A stretch of 64,000 bases of DNA from contig JBASWL010000208.1 in NCBI GenBank assembly GCA_049276455.1, positions 11,134-75,133 of the forward strand, written 5' to 3'. Shown piece by piece: positions 19,643 to 28,204 of the stretch (position 1 is the first letter of the stretch; the number at the start of each line of letters is the position of its first letter). Under the pieces are notes generated by a model that did no database searches, had not been told where the DNA came from, and saw only the letters and a program-made list of their open reading frames with translations. Source of the DNA: Georgfuchsia sp049276455. GTDB taxonomy: Bacteria; Pseudomonadota; Gammaproteobacteria; Burkholderiales; Rhodocyclaceae. A program made the translations under genes and the position numbers.

Positions 19643-20689
19643 ATGCTGACCTGCCGCCATTTACTTCTGTTGCCGCTTGTTTTTTCCGTCTTTCTGCCTG
19701 CACCTTCAATCGCGGATACCGTGGTCGTGAGCAGTGGCGAGCGCCTCGGCGGCAAGATTCTGCACAAGGGAAAGAATACGCTGACGCTACAGACCGACTA
19801 TGCCGGGAAAATCAAGATCCAATGGGACAAGATCGTATCGATCACGACCGATGAACCGGTAATCATTCAGCTCGATGGCGTCGACCAGCCTCTCAAGGCG
19901 ATTCTCAATGATGGGGGCGATTCCGACCGTATTGCATTGGCCCATTACGACGATAAAACAGAAATGAGGGAGGTAAAAAACATCCCCCTCGCTCATATTC
20001 TCTATATCAACCCGAACCCTGATGAGACTCCCAACGGCATTGCCTACAAGGGCCGTGTCAATCTGGCGCTGACCAATACGTCCGGCAACAGCAGTAGCAG
20101 TTCGCTCCTCGCCGAAACCGAATTCAAGGCCCGTGCCAGGAGTTTCCGCTACGGCATCAATGCACGGGGCAGTCGCGGCGAAACCTCCGGCGAAGTGACC
20201 AGCTCGAACTGGCTGGTGGCCGGGAACTACGATCACTTTCTCGATCCGGGGCACTTCCTCTATGGCCGGGCATCGGTGGAGCGCGACATCTTCAAGGATA
20301 TCGGCCAGCGCTATGTCGTGGGCGGCGGTTACGGCCTGCAACTGATCGACAGGGAGCGGACACAACTTTCCGTCCGCAGCGGGCTCGATTACGTGGTGAC
20401 AAATCACATCAGTGACGGCAGCGAAGGCAACCCGTCGCTCGGCTGGGGCGTGAAATTCACACATCGACTGGAAGCCTATCCCGTCGAGGTTTTCCACGAT
20501 CAGGACGGCTTTTTGAATGTGAACGATACCAATGAAATCACCCTGCGCACCCGCAGTGGCCTGCGTGTGCCGCTCATGGCAGGCCTCACGGCAACTTCCC
20601 AGATCAATGTCGACTGGGAACACCAACCTGCTCCGGGCAGGAAATCGACTGATTCGGTGCTGCTGCTGGGTCTGGGTTACGAGTGGTAA
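19643..20689 (+). CDS. DUF481 (YdiY-like) outer-membrane protein
   Basis: A 348-residue exported protein. The signal peptide is residues 1-24 (MLTCRHLLLLPLVFSVFLPAPSIA). An N-terminal region of short beta-strands follows, then a DUF481 domain (about 145-348) rich in alternating beta-strands and ending in aromatic W. This matches YdiY-type salt-induced outer-membrane proteins, which probably form a small barrel. I use ATG 19643, preceded by CAGGAA, because it gives an uninterrupted signal peptide. The function in this family is not established. Confidence 0.8.
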   Translation: MLTCRHLLLLPLVFSVFLPAPSIADTVVVSSGERLGGKILHKGKNTLTLQTDYAGKIKIQWDKIVSITTDEPVIIQLDGVDQPLKAILNDGGDSDRIALAHYDDKTEMREVKNIPLAHILYINPNPDETPNGIAYKGRVNLALTNTSGNSSSSSLLAETEFKARARSFRYGINARGSRGETSGEVTSSNWLVAGNYDHFLDPGHFLYGRASVERDIFKDIGQRYVVGGGYGLQLIDRERTQLSVRSGLDYVVTNHISDGSEGNPSLGWGVKFTHRLEAYPVEVFHDQDGFLNVNDTNEITLRTRSGLRVPLMAGLTATSQINVDWEHQPAPGRKSTDSVLLLGLGYEW

Positions 20690-20779
20690 CCGCTCGGTCA
20701 CAAGACCAGATGCATCCCTGTGCCGTGCACATGGGGCGAAGCTGCATCAAGCGCTATTCGGATGACGTAAACTCCGGGC

Positions 20780-21943
20780 ATGGAAACTACGAATCCCCTT
20801 GATATCGCCTTTCGCGGTCAGGTATTTACCCCCCCCGAAGTGGTGGAACGCATGCTCGCCCTGCGCCGCAACCAGGGCCGGGTGCTGGAACCAGCCTGCG
20901 GCGACGGCGCTTTCTCTTCTTGCCTGCCGGATTGTGTTGCCATAGAAGTCGATCCCGCGATATCCCCACCCTATGCGCAGGTGCTCGATTTCTTTGCCTA
21001 CCCCGAGTCGGAGCTATTCGACACCATCATCGGCAACCCGCCCTATGTAAAGGCGCGCGACATCCTGCCCGACACGCGCAAGCGCCTTGACTCGCGATTG
21101 CTCAACGGTCATTCCAACCTCAGCCTGCATTTCATCGAGAAATGCGTGCGCCATCTCAAGCCCGGCGGCGAGTTGATCTTCATCACGCCGCGCGACTTTC
21201 TTAAAGCCACCGGCGCGGCGCAACTCAATACCTGGCTGTTCGAGCAGGGCACCATCACCGACTTCGAAGATCTCGGCGACGCGCGTATCTTTGCCGCTGC
21301 CACGCCGAATTGCGCGATCTGGCGCTTCGAGAAAGGCAATCTCTCGCATCGCACCAACAATGGTCGACGCATGACCTTGTGTGGCGGGCAGTTGCTGTTC
21401 GCTCGCGGCATTTACAGCATACCTCTGGCCAACGTATTCAGCGTCCGGGTCGGCGCAGTGTCGGGCGCCGACGATATCTTCACCAATGCTGTACTGGGCA
21501 ATGCCGATTTTGTCTGCTCGAAAACAGCCGCAACGGGCGAGCTGCGGCGCATGATTTTTGATCTGCCACTGCCCGAGCTTGAGGCACACAAAGAGAGGTT
21601 GCTGGCGCGGCGCGTCACCAAATTCGATGAAAACAACTGGTGGAAGTGGGGTCGCCTTCACCATATCTCCGATGCGCCGCGCATCTATGTCAACCACAAG
21701 ACGCGTAATTTGCAGCCTTTCTTCCTCAACGATTGCAGGAACTATGATGGCTCGGTACTCGCCCTGTTCCCGCATAAGAAGACATTGGACCCGACCGCGA
21801 TGCAACAACTCACGGCGCTGCTCAATGACGTTGACTGGGCCGAGCTTGGCTTTATTTGCGACGGACGCTATTTGTTCTCGCAACGCAGCCTCGAACAGTC
21901 GCCGCTGCCCGAGTGCTTTGCGCCATTTGCCGTTCATTTCTAG
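20780..21943 (+). CDS. Orphan N6-adenine DNA methyltransferase-like protein
   Basis: A 387-residue protein with SAM motif I LEPACGDGAF, the type I/Eco57I-like opening QVFTPPEVVERML and catalytic motif IV IIGNPPYVKA, diagnostic of N6-adenine (amino) DNA methyltransferases. The C-terminal half (about 200-387) would be the target-recognition domain. No restriction enzyme or specificity subunit lies nearby, so it is a solitary enzyme, either regulatory or a relic. It sits between a DUF481 gene and gshA on the same strand. NPPY is also found in some RNA and protein methyltransferases, so the substrate is not certain. Confidence 0.78.
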   Translation: METTNPLDIAFRGQVFTPPEVVERMLALRRNQGRVLEPACGDGAFSSCLPDCVAIEVDPAISPPYAQVLDFFAYPESELFDTIIGNPPYVKARDILPDTRKRLDSRLLNGHSNLSLHFIEKCVRHLKPGGELIFITPRDFLKATGAAQLNTWLFEQGTITDFEDLGDARIFAAATPNCAIWRFEKGNLSHRTNNGRRMTLCGGQLLFARGIYSIPLANVFSVRVGAVSGADDIFTNAVLGNADFVCSKTAATGELRRMIFDLPLPELEAHKERLLARRVTKFDENNWWKWGRLHHISDAPRIYVNHKTRNLQPFFLNDCRNYDGSVLALFPHKKTLDPTAMQQLTALLNDVDWAELGFICDGRYLFSQRSLEQSPLPECFAPFAVHF

Positions 21944-21994
21944 TTAATGGGGCTGGTGTAACATCGGCCCCGGTTTCCCTCTGGCTATCCCTTC

Positions 21995-23287
21995 ATGGTT
22001 CCCCATCTCACCACTGCACTAACTGGCCCGCTGCTTGATCTGGAGAAGCGCTTCATCGACAGCGGCGCCGAGATCGAACAATGGCTGCGTCGGCAGTGGC
22101 AGGAACATTCGCCGCTGTTCTACGCTTCGGTGGACTTGCGCAACTCCGGCTTTAAACTGGCGCCGGTCGATACCAACCTGTTCCCCGGTGGCTTCAATAA
22201 TCTCAATCCGGAATTTCTGCAGCTCTGCGTGCAGGCGACGATGGTGGCGATCGAGAAAATCTGCCCCAATGCAAAAGACCTGCTGCTGATCCCGGAGAAC
22301 CATACCCGCAACCAGTATTATTTGCAAAACGTCGCACGGTTGGCTTCGATCCTGCGCCACACCGGCCTCAATGTGCGCATAGGTTCGCTGTTGCCCGACA
22401 TCAGCAGCGCGACCACGCTGAACCTCGACGATGGCCAGACCCTGATGCTGGAACCGTTGCAACGCATCGGCCTGGGCGGCAGCCGCCTAGGCCTTGATGG
22501 CTTCGATCCCTGCGCGATCCTGCTCAACAACGATCTCTCCTCAGGCGTGCCGGAGATATTGAAGAACATTGACGATCAGTTCCTGCTCCCGCCGCTGCAT
22601 GCCGGTTGGCATGTGCGGCGCAAGTCGAGGCATTTCCAGGCCTACAGCGAAGTGGCAAGTGACTTCGCAGCTTATCTCAGCATTGATCCATGGTTGATCG
22701 ATCCGCTGTTCGGCGTCTGCGGCGAAATCAATTTTCAGGAGCATGCCGGCGAGGAATGCCTGGCCGCGAACGTTGACATGTTGCTGGCGCGCATCCGCAC
22801 CAAGTACCTCGAATATGGCGTCAGGGATCAGCCCTTCGTCATCGTCAAGGCCGATGCCGGCACCTACGGCATGGGCATCATGACCGTGCGAGACGCGAGC
22901 GAAGTCAAGGGACTGAATCGCCGTCAGCGCAACAAGATGGCAGTAGCGAAAGAGGGGCAACAGGTCACAGAAGCCATCATTCAGGAAGGTGTTCCCACCT
23001 TTGAAACCGTCGATGGAGTGGTTGCTGAACCGGTGATTTACATGATCGACCGCTACGTTGTCGGCGGTTTCTACCGGGTCAACGATGCGCGTGGCCGTGA
23101 TGAAAACCTGAATGCGCCGGGCATGCACTTCAAGCCACTCGCCTTCGAAACCGGCTGTCAGTTGCCCGACAGCGGCCAGGCGCCCGATGCGCCGCCCAAC
23201 CGCTTTTACGCTTATGGCGTGGTGGCGCGCTTGGCGCTGCTGGCCGCCGCCATCGAACTTGAGCGCGCTGCACCCGTTGTTGCCTAG
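21995..23287 (+). CDS. gshA: Glutamate--cysteine ligase (Acidithiobacillus-type)
   Basis: First step of glutathione synthesis, joining glutamate and cysteine with ATP. The 430-residue protein belongs to the proteobacterial group first annotated from Acidithiobacillus ferrooxidans, unrelated in length to E. coli GshA. Recognisable segments are YASVDLRNSGFKLAPVDTN, LFPGGFNNL, LNNDLSSGVPEIL and VKADAGTYGMGIMTV. In many betaproteobacteria gshA is followed by gshB and then EIIA-Man. Here gshB is missing and the EIIA gene follows after 45 bases, so GshB must be encoded elsewhere. Confidence 0.9.
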   Translation: MVPHLTTALTGPLLDLEKRFIDSGAEIEQWLRRQWQEHSPLFYASVDLRNSGFKLAPVDTNLFPGGFNNLNPEFLQLCVQATMVAIEKICPNAKDLLLIPENHTRNQYYLQNVARLASILRHTGLNVRIGSLLPDISSATTLNLDDGQTLMLEPLQRIGLGGSRLGLDGFDPCAILLNNDLSSGVPEILKNIDDQFLLPPLHAGWHVRRKSRHFQAYSEVASDFAAYLSIDPWLIDPLFGVCGEINFQEHAGEECLAANVDMLLARIRTKYLEYGVRDQPFVIVKADAGTYGMGIMTVRDASEVKGLNRRQRNKMAVAKEGQQVTEAIIQEGVPTFETVDGVVAEPVIYMIDRYVVGGFYRVNDARGRDENLNAPGMHFKPLAFETGCQLPDSGQAPDAPPNRFYAYGVVARLALLAAAIELERAAPVVA

Positions 23288-23332
23288 CACCTTTTCCGCA
23301 GACGGCCAGCACCGTTATTCTGAGAGGTATTT

Positions 23333-23722
23333 ATGATCGGTCTGTTTCTCATCACGCACACGACTTACGGCGAATCGCTGATCCAGTGCGCCTGTCACGT
23401 GCTCAACAAGCGGCCTCCACAAGTAGCGCAACTAGGCGTTGCAGTGCAGGATGATCCCCTCGACCTGCTGCCGCTGGCGCGCGACATGATCAAACTTGTG
23501 GATTCCGGCGAGGGGGTGCTGATCATGACCGATGTCTACGGCGCAACGCCCGCCAACATAGCGATGAAGCTGCTGGAACCGGGGCGCATCGAGGGTCTCG
23601 CCGGCGTCAACCTGCCGATGCTGATACGTGCGCTAACCTACCGCGACAAGGACATGGAAACACTGGTAACGCGAGCCACCACCGGTGGTCGTGATGGCAT
23701 CGTCAACATGTTGAAGCATTAG
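23333..23722 (+). CDS. PTS mannose-family EIIA component, apparently orphan
   Basis: A 129-residue EIIA-Man domain with the phosphorylatable histidine at position 9 (IGLFLITHTTYGE) and the family segment IMTDVYGATPANIA. In betaproteobacteria it normally heads a cluster with HPr (ptsH) and enzyme I (ptsI) that forms a regulatory phosphorelay rather than a sugar importer. Neither gene follows here; the next gene is on the opposite strand. Its phosphodonor must be elsewhere, or the relay has been broken. Confidence 0.9.
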   Translation: MIGLFLITHTTYGESLIQCACHVLNKRPPQVAQLGVAVQDDPLDLLPLARDMIKLVDSGEGVLIMTDVYGATPANIAMKLLEPGRIEGLAGVNLPMLIRALTYRDKDMETLVTRATTGGRDGIVNMLKH

Positions 23723-23810
23723 CGTCAGAGACAGTCCTCTTTACGCGGCTGATATAAAGGCCGCTGGATTCTCAACACGTCAACAACTGTCGCTCCAATA
23801 GCTGGTTTCC

Positions 23811-24158
23811 TCATCCTGGTGGTTCGCGTTCCTCGCTTACGACAACCCCTTCAATGATTTCGCCGTCAACCTGGTCGCTACTTGACGACGCATCCATCGG
23901 TTCGTGTTGAGCCATGTAATCCATCTGCGCCTGAAGGTGTTTGCGTAACGCTCGTGTTTTCCACCACCAATAGCCAAAGACCAGCAGCCCGACAACAGCG
24001 ATAGCGGCAAGGATAATCAGCGAGAAGAAGAACCCGGCTACCAGCAACACGACACCCCCAATCATTGCAAACAGGGTGCCGAGCAGACCTCGGGCAGGTA
24101 CGGGTGTTTTGTTGTCGAGCCGATTGTGCATCCGCAATGGGTCTCCGTCGAGCTTCAT
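23811..24158 (-). CDS. Small membrane protein of unknown function
   Basis: A 115-residue protein with a basic N-terminus, a glycine-rich hydrophobic region of two adjacent helices (about 24-62, GTLFAMIGGVVLLVAGFFF and the next segment), a WWWK junction and an acidic, serine-rich C-terminal tail (about 85-115). Start choice is uncertain: ATG 24158 or the ATG nine codons later, which has a GGAG eleven bases upstream. It follows the stomatin gene on the same strand. I do not recognise the family. Confidence 0.6.
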   Translation of the reverse strand: MKLDGDPLRMHNRLDNKTPVPARGLLGTLFAMIGGVVLLVAGFFFSLIILAAIAVVGLLVFGYWWWKTRALRKHLQAQMDYMAQHEPMDASSSSDQVDGEIIEGVVVSEEREPPG

Positions 24159-24231
24159 TTAAAGAACCGCAATGTCACGGTTGCATTTTTGAACGTTCTT
24201 CTCCTGGCGCCCGCATAGTCAAAACGACAGG

Positions 24232-25143
24232 TTACGCTCGCTGCGAGCGCACCATTTGCATGGCCGACGAGATCAGAGCCGACACCTCAGTCATGTTGCT
24301 GGGGACAATGAGGGTTGTAGTGGCATCCTCTGCCACTCTGGAATAGGCTTCTACTGCTTTTTCGGCAACCTTCAATTGCACAGCGTCGCTGCCGCCGGGT
24401 TGGCTGATGGCCGCGGCAATTCGCTCGATTGCCTGGGCAGTGGCTTCGGCAACTGCGGTGATTGACTGTGCTTCGCCCTGGGCCTTGTTGATGACAGCCT
24501 GCTTTTCACCCTCGGAGCGGGCGATGAATGCCTCGCGCTCGCCAGTGGCGATGTTGATCTGTTCCTGGCGGCGACCTTCCGAGGCAGCAATCAGCGCACG
24601 CTTTTCGCGCTCGGCGGTAATTTGCTGCTGCATGGCATGCAGAATTTCCTTGGGAGGCGTCAGATCCTTGATCTCATAGCGCAATACTTTGACGCCCCAG
24701 TTCAGGGCAGCTTCGTCAATGGCCTGGACGACCTGGGCGTTGATGATGTCACGCTCTTCAAATGTCTTGTCCAGTTCCAGCTTGCCGATGACAGAACGCA
24801 GCGAGGTCTGCGCCAACTGCGAAATCGCCATGATGTAGTTGCTGGAACCATAGCTGGCGCGCATGGCATCCGTCACCTGAAAATACAGAATGCCGTCCAC
24901 CTGCAACTGGGTATTGTCACGCGTGATGCAGACCTGGCTGGGGATATCCAGCGGAACTTCCTTGAGCAGATGCTTGTAGGCAACCTGGTCCACAAAAGGC
25001 ACCAGAAAACTCAGCCCTGGCGTCAATGTGCATCTGTATTTCCCGAGGCGCTCGACGACCCAGGCGTGCTGCTGAGGCACCACTTTTATCGAACGTGAGA
25101 TGAATAACGCTGCGACCACAAACAGGATGACTGCTATTTCCAT
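24232..25143 (-). CDS. SPFH/stomatin-family membrane protein (QmcA-like)
   Basis: A 303-residue membrane-anchored scaffold protein. It has an N-terminal transmembrane segment (residues 2-15), an SPFH/band-7 domain (about 20-185, with VVPQQHAWVVERLGKYRCTL and KDLTPPKEILHAMQQQ) and a coiled-coil region rich in A, E and Q (about 190-270). The architecture is that of QmcA and bacterial stomatins, which form microdomain-like assemblies. The preceding gene encodes an NfeD-like protein, the conserved stomatin partner, so the two probably form a complex. Confidence 0.9.
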   Translation of the reverse strand: MEIAVILFVVAALFISRSIKVVPQQHAWVVERLGKYRCTLTPGLSFLVPFVDQVAYKHLLKEVPLDIPSQVCITRDNTQLQVDGILYFQVTDAMRASYGSSNYIMAISQLAQTSLRSVIGKLELDKTFEERDIINAQVVQAIDEAALNWGVKVLRYEIKDLTPPKEILHAMQQQITAEREKRALIAASEGRRQEQINIATGEREAFIARSEGEKQAVINKAQGEAQSITAVAEATAQAIERIAAAISQPGGSDAVQLKVAEKAVEAYSRVAEDATTTLIVPSNMTEVSALISSAMQMVRSQRA

Positions 25144-25173
25144 TTTATTCTCCGGTTATTCATTCAAAAATAT

Positions 25174-25593
25174 TCACAACTTCTTTACGACAAGACGGCT
25201 GCCTACCACTTCCACTATGCGGTGAGCACCAGGAGACGGCGTGGCGCCTTCGAGGAGTGACACCTTCCAGTTGGCACCGCGATATTTCACCGTGCTTGTA
25301 CCTTCGGCATCCCACACATCAACCTGGACGGTCTCCCCGACATCCAGATTCTCATGGTTGCCCCCGGCCGGGGCAGTGGGCGTTGATTTCCGGTAGTGAC
25401 GCAAGGCGATGACGGAGCCACCGCCGAAGATGGCTGCTACCGTCACCTGAAGTGGAACGGTGACGCCAACATGGGCTGCAATGGCTGCTGCAATCATCCC
25501 CACTGACAGCATCAACAGGTAAAACGTTCCGCTCACCAGCTCGAGGGCTACCATCCCTCCTGCAAGTACCCACCAGATCGTTGATTCAGCCAT
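25174..25593 (-). CDS. NfeD-like membrane protein
   Basis: A 139-residue short NfeD protein with two hydrophobic segments (about 5-50) and a C-terminal OB-fold beta-barrel (about 80-139, GETVQVDVWDAEGTSTVKYRG). Short NfeDs accompany stomatins. It lies 30 bases upstream of the stomatin gene on the same strand, the standard gene pair. The role is probably membrane microdomain organisation or protein quality control. Confidence 0.88.
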   Translation of the reverse strand: MAESTIWWVLAGGMVALELVSGTFYLLMLSVGMIAAAIAAHVGVTVPLQVTVAAIFGGGSVIALRHYRKSTPTAPAGGNHENLDVGETVQVDVWDAEGTSTVKYRGANWKVSLLEGATPSPGAHRIVEVVGSRLVVKKL

Positions 25594-25765
25594 AACTTGC
25601 TCCTAAACGAAAACTGGATTGAGACAGAAGTGTACCCGCCTTATGAAAAAAGGTCGGATTCATGTCTGCATGTGCGCCATGGCTATGACGCGAAGTTGCT
25701 GCGCCGCGGAATTACTCGTAAAAACAACACCACGCGAATACCGCGCTGATCGCTGGAGTGGCAAA

Positions 25766-25935
25766 TCAACCGTCCAGATTGACAGCTTTCACCAGTTGTA
25801 CCAGAGTGGCATTCGCTTCGTCGTTATTCGCCAGGCAGGCTCCGGCAGCCTCATGGTTACCGCCGCCGTATTTCAGCCTTGGAGCGCCGATGTCAGTATT
25901 TGATGAGTGGACTTGAAAATTACTCCTGCCTATAC
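25766..25935 (-). pseudogene. DHHA1-domain C-terminal fragment of a DHH phosphoesterase
   Basis: Right after the aldolase stop, a different minus-strand frame reads RIGRSNFQ, DIGAPRLKYGGG and NHEAAGACL and ends NLDG-stop at 25766. The glycine-rich GGG-x-H-x-A-A-G pattern and the RSN context are characteristic of the C-terminal DHHA1 substrate-binding domain of DHH-family phosphoesterases. Only about 55 residues remain, with no DHH catalytic part, so this is the tail of a deleted gene. The aldolase stop codon falls inside it in another frame, so the join probably lies within a few bases of 25935. Confidence 0.6.
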
Positions 25936-26874
25936 GGGAAGTGTCGCGACGCGGTCATAGAATTCGAGGACGCTGTCACGATCTTCTGCATCCATTTTTG
26001 CCATTGCCTCACGCGGGTGCTGGTTGAGCGTTCCCGAGATCATGTAGGGAACCGAGTAGCCCCACTCGATCTTGCGGAACCACGGCAGTACGGCCTTGTC
26101 AATCGCCTCGATGACTGGCCGAACGGAAAACTTCGGGTTCTTGAGGAACGCCAACAGGAGTTCAAGCGGACAATTTCCGGCGCCGCGTCCGAAGCCATAC
26201 ATCGTTGCATCTAGGTAATTCGCGCCAGCGATGATTCCGGCAATGGTGTTCGCAAAGGCCAGTTGCTGGTTGTTGTGCATGTGCAGGCCGATCGTCTTGC
26301 CGGGCAGATGTTTCTGATATTGCTGGACCAGGTGCTCGATGTCTTCCTGATAGTAGTTGCCAAAACTGTCGACAACATAAATGACCGGCACACGGCTCTT
26401 GCCAAGGTCATCTAGTGCTTCTTCAAGTTCACGGCCGCTGATGGTCGAAACCGCCATCAGGTTGATCGTCGCCTCGTAGCCCTTGTCCATGACGTGGTGA
26501 GCAAGTTCGACTGCCGCATCCACCTGGTGGGCATAACAAGCGACGCGGACAAGGTCGAGCGAACTCTGATCAGCAGGAGGGATGTCGTCGAACTCAATGC
26601 GGCCGATATCGGCCATTGCGGCGAGCTTGATCTTTTTCGGTTCGTTGCCGATGATCCGTTTCAGGTCCGGCTCGGCACAAAACTTCCAGGCACCATATTC
26701 GGAACGGGAAAAGGCCGACTCGGAGCTGAAGTAGCCAATTTCCATGTAATCAACGCCAGCGGCGGCGGTCGACTCGTAAACTTGCTTGACAAACGAGTCA
26801 TCAAACTGCCATTTGTTCATTAGTCCGCCGTCGCGGACGGTGCAATCGATGACTTTGATTTCGGGGCGGTACAT
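25930..26874 (-). CDS. DRE-TIM metallolyase (HMG-CoA lyase / hydroxy-oxovalerate aldolase-like)
   Basis: A 314-residue predicted aldolase of the HMGL-like TIM-barrel superfamily. The metal/catalytic signature is near the N-terminus (VIDCTVRDGGLMNKW, the DRDGG-like motif) and a metal-binding HxHNN motif appears as IGLHMHNNQQLAFAN. It resembles the aldolase domains called 4-hydroxy-2-oxovalerate aldolase-like. No acetaldehyde dehydrogenase partner is nearby, so the substrate is unknown. I prefer ATG 26874, about ten bases after an AGGA, to the TTG seven codons upstream. The gene is flanked by a deleted DHH gene and a 360-base spacer, which suggests rearrangement or acquisition. Confidence 0.75.
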   Translation of the reverse strand: MYRPEIKVIDCTVRDGGLMNKWQFDDSFVKQVYESTAAAGVDYMEIGYFSSESAFSRSEYGAWKFCAEPDLKRIIGNEPKKIKLAAMADIGRIEFDDIPPADQSSLDLVRVACYAHQVDAAVELAHHVMDKGYEATINLMAVSTISGRELEEALDDLGKSRVPVIYVVDSFGNYYQEDIEHLVQQYQKHLPGKTIGLHMHNNQQLAFANTIAGIIAGANYLDATMYGFGRGAGNCPLELLLAFLKNPKFSVRPVIEAIDKAVLPWFRKIEWGYSVPYMISGTLNQHPREAMAKMDAEDRDSVLEFYDRVATLPV

Positions 26875-27238
26875 AGTGAAGTTTTCCTCTTGCAAGTGTG
26901 GTTTGTCTTACGCCAGCCTCCGCATAATTCTGCGAATGCGCACTGCAAAAGTATATCACCGAGGCACCGCCGGGACTTTTCAGGCCTTATCCACGCTGGT
27001 TTTTCCGCTATCGAACTGTCCGGATTGATTGAGGCTGTCGATCGATTCCAGATCAACCATGGCATTTGAGAAGCGTTCGATATTGAGCAGGCTGAACTCG
27101 TCCGGCTGCATATCGGATGCAGCTTGCCGGCGCCGATGGTCTAAACCCAGAACACGAAGGCGTGAAAGAACTATTGGCGGTACATCAGCCAGGCCTGTTT
27201 GAAAGTTGGCACATCGGCCACACCGGCTTGGCTGAGAG
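26875..27238. other. Spacer between aldolase and RsmI-like genes
   Basis: No convincing gene is visible here. A minus-strand frame ends at 26980 and could encode a ~90-residue polypeptide (MPLLIIDDSQP...), but it overlaps the end of the methyltransferase gene, lacks a ribosome-binding site and matches no family I know. The segment upstream of the aldolase start presumably holds its promoter. Confidence 0.4.
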
Positions 27239-27976
27239 TCATCGATAATCAGAAGAGGCATTGAGCAAGAATACAGTGGGCCGATGATGCAATTGGGGCG
27301 GAGTAGTGGCGCGCCATTCCGCAATGTGCCTGGTCATAATCTGTTCATCAACAAGCGTCAGGTTGCTGGCGACGCATAGACTCGTATTTGGCCTGCAGGC
27401 TTTCAACAGCGACTCTAATAGCGCATCGTTGCGGTAGGGTGTCTCGATAAATATCTGCGTCTGCTTCAAACGTTGCGATTCTTTTTCCAGTTCGCAGATT
27501 TTTGCACTTCGCTCGGGATCGCGTGCCGGCAAATAGCCGTGAAAGGCGAACTGCTGGCCGTTGAGGCCCGCAGCCATCAGTGCCAGCAGGATCGACGAGG
27601 GGCCGATCAGTGGTACTACGCGAATGCCCAACTCATGCGCGCGTTGCACCAGCAAGGCGCCGGGGTCGGCGACGCCGGGGCAGCCGGCTTCGGACATCAG
27701 GCCGAGATCGTGGCCGGCCTGCAAGGGCGCCAGCAGTTGTTTAATCTGCACACTGTCGGGTTTTTCGGGAAGCTGTTCGATGGCCAGTTCGCGCAAGGGC
27801 CGCGGATGGGCCATGCGCTTGAGTTCGGCACGCGCCGTTTTGGCGTTTTCGACGACGAAATGGCCTAGGCCACAGGCGATGTCGCGCGTGCGTTGCGGCA
27901 AAAATTCCCCCCAGAGGGTGTCGCCGAGTGCGACAGGAATCAAATAGAGCGTACCTGCCCTAATCAGTTTAGTCAT
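27239..27976 (-). CDS. RsmI-like SAM-dependent methyltransferase (tetrapyrrole methylase fold)
   Basis: A 245-residue protein of the RsmI/YraL superfamily, whose best known member 2'-O-methylates C1402 of 16S rRNA. GTLYLIPVALGD near the N-terminus, SEAGCPGVADPGALLV and PLIGPSSILLALMAAGLNGQ correspond to the family SAM- and substrate-loop motifs. It is shorter than E. coli RsmI (286) and lacks the usual C-terminal extension, so it may be a paralogue rather than RsmI itself. The start is ATG 27976 (MTKLIRAGTL); the upstream in-frame extension is translated GC-rich spacer. Confidence 0.8.
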   Translation of the reverse strand: MTKLIRAGTLYLIPVALGDTLWGEFLPQRTRDIACGLGHFVVENAKTARAELKRMAHPRPLRELAIEQLPEKPDSVQIKQLLAPLQAGHDLGLMSEAGCPGVADPGALLVQRAHELGIRVVPLIGPSSILLALMAAGLNGQQFAFHGYLPARDPERSAKICELEKESQRLKQTQIFIETPYRNDALLESLLKACRPNTSLCVASNLTLVDEQIMTRHIAEWRATTPPQLHHRPTVFLLNASSDYR

Positions 27977-28204
27977 GACAAATCGTGCAAAGATTATCGA
28001 GCGAAGCGAGCCAATCAGTCGCCTTCCCCGAGAGGGGGGCGGAGGCGGGGTTTCGCGGAGCACTGCTCTGCGCCGCCGTAGCGGGCCGGCTGTGCAAAGC
28101 CGGCACTGGACGGATGGGAGGGGACGGGCCTTTTTGCTGCTTTTCCGGCCAAGCGTCAAAGCTCTTCATCGAAGACACTTCTGTTTGTTTCCGTCTTGGC
28201 CGGT
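27977..28204. repeat. GC-rich spacer with inverted repeats
   Basis: This 228-base spacer between maf and the RsmI-like gene is very GC-rich with strong local symmetry. GCCGGCT at 28085-28091 pairs with AGCCGGC at 28098-28104, and G-rich and C-rich tracts flank it around 28030-28060. On the plus strand GGGACGGGCC is followed by TTTTT near 28120-28135. It may be a bidirectional terminator or a small dispersed repeat. No gene is seen. Confidence 0.45.

Noticed and set aside
26980..27324. Small minus-strand gene overlapping the RsmI-like gene end
   Set aside because: No ribosome-binding site, overlap with a solid gene and no recognisable motif; kept only as a note in the spacer entry.
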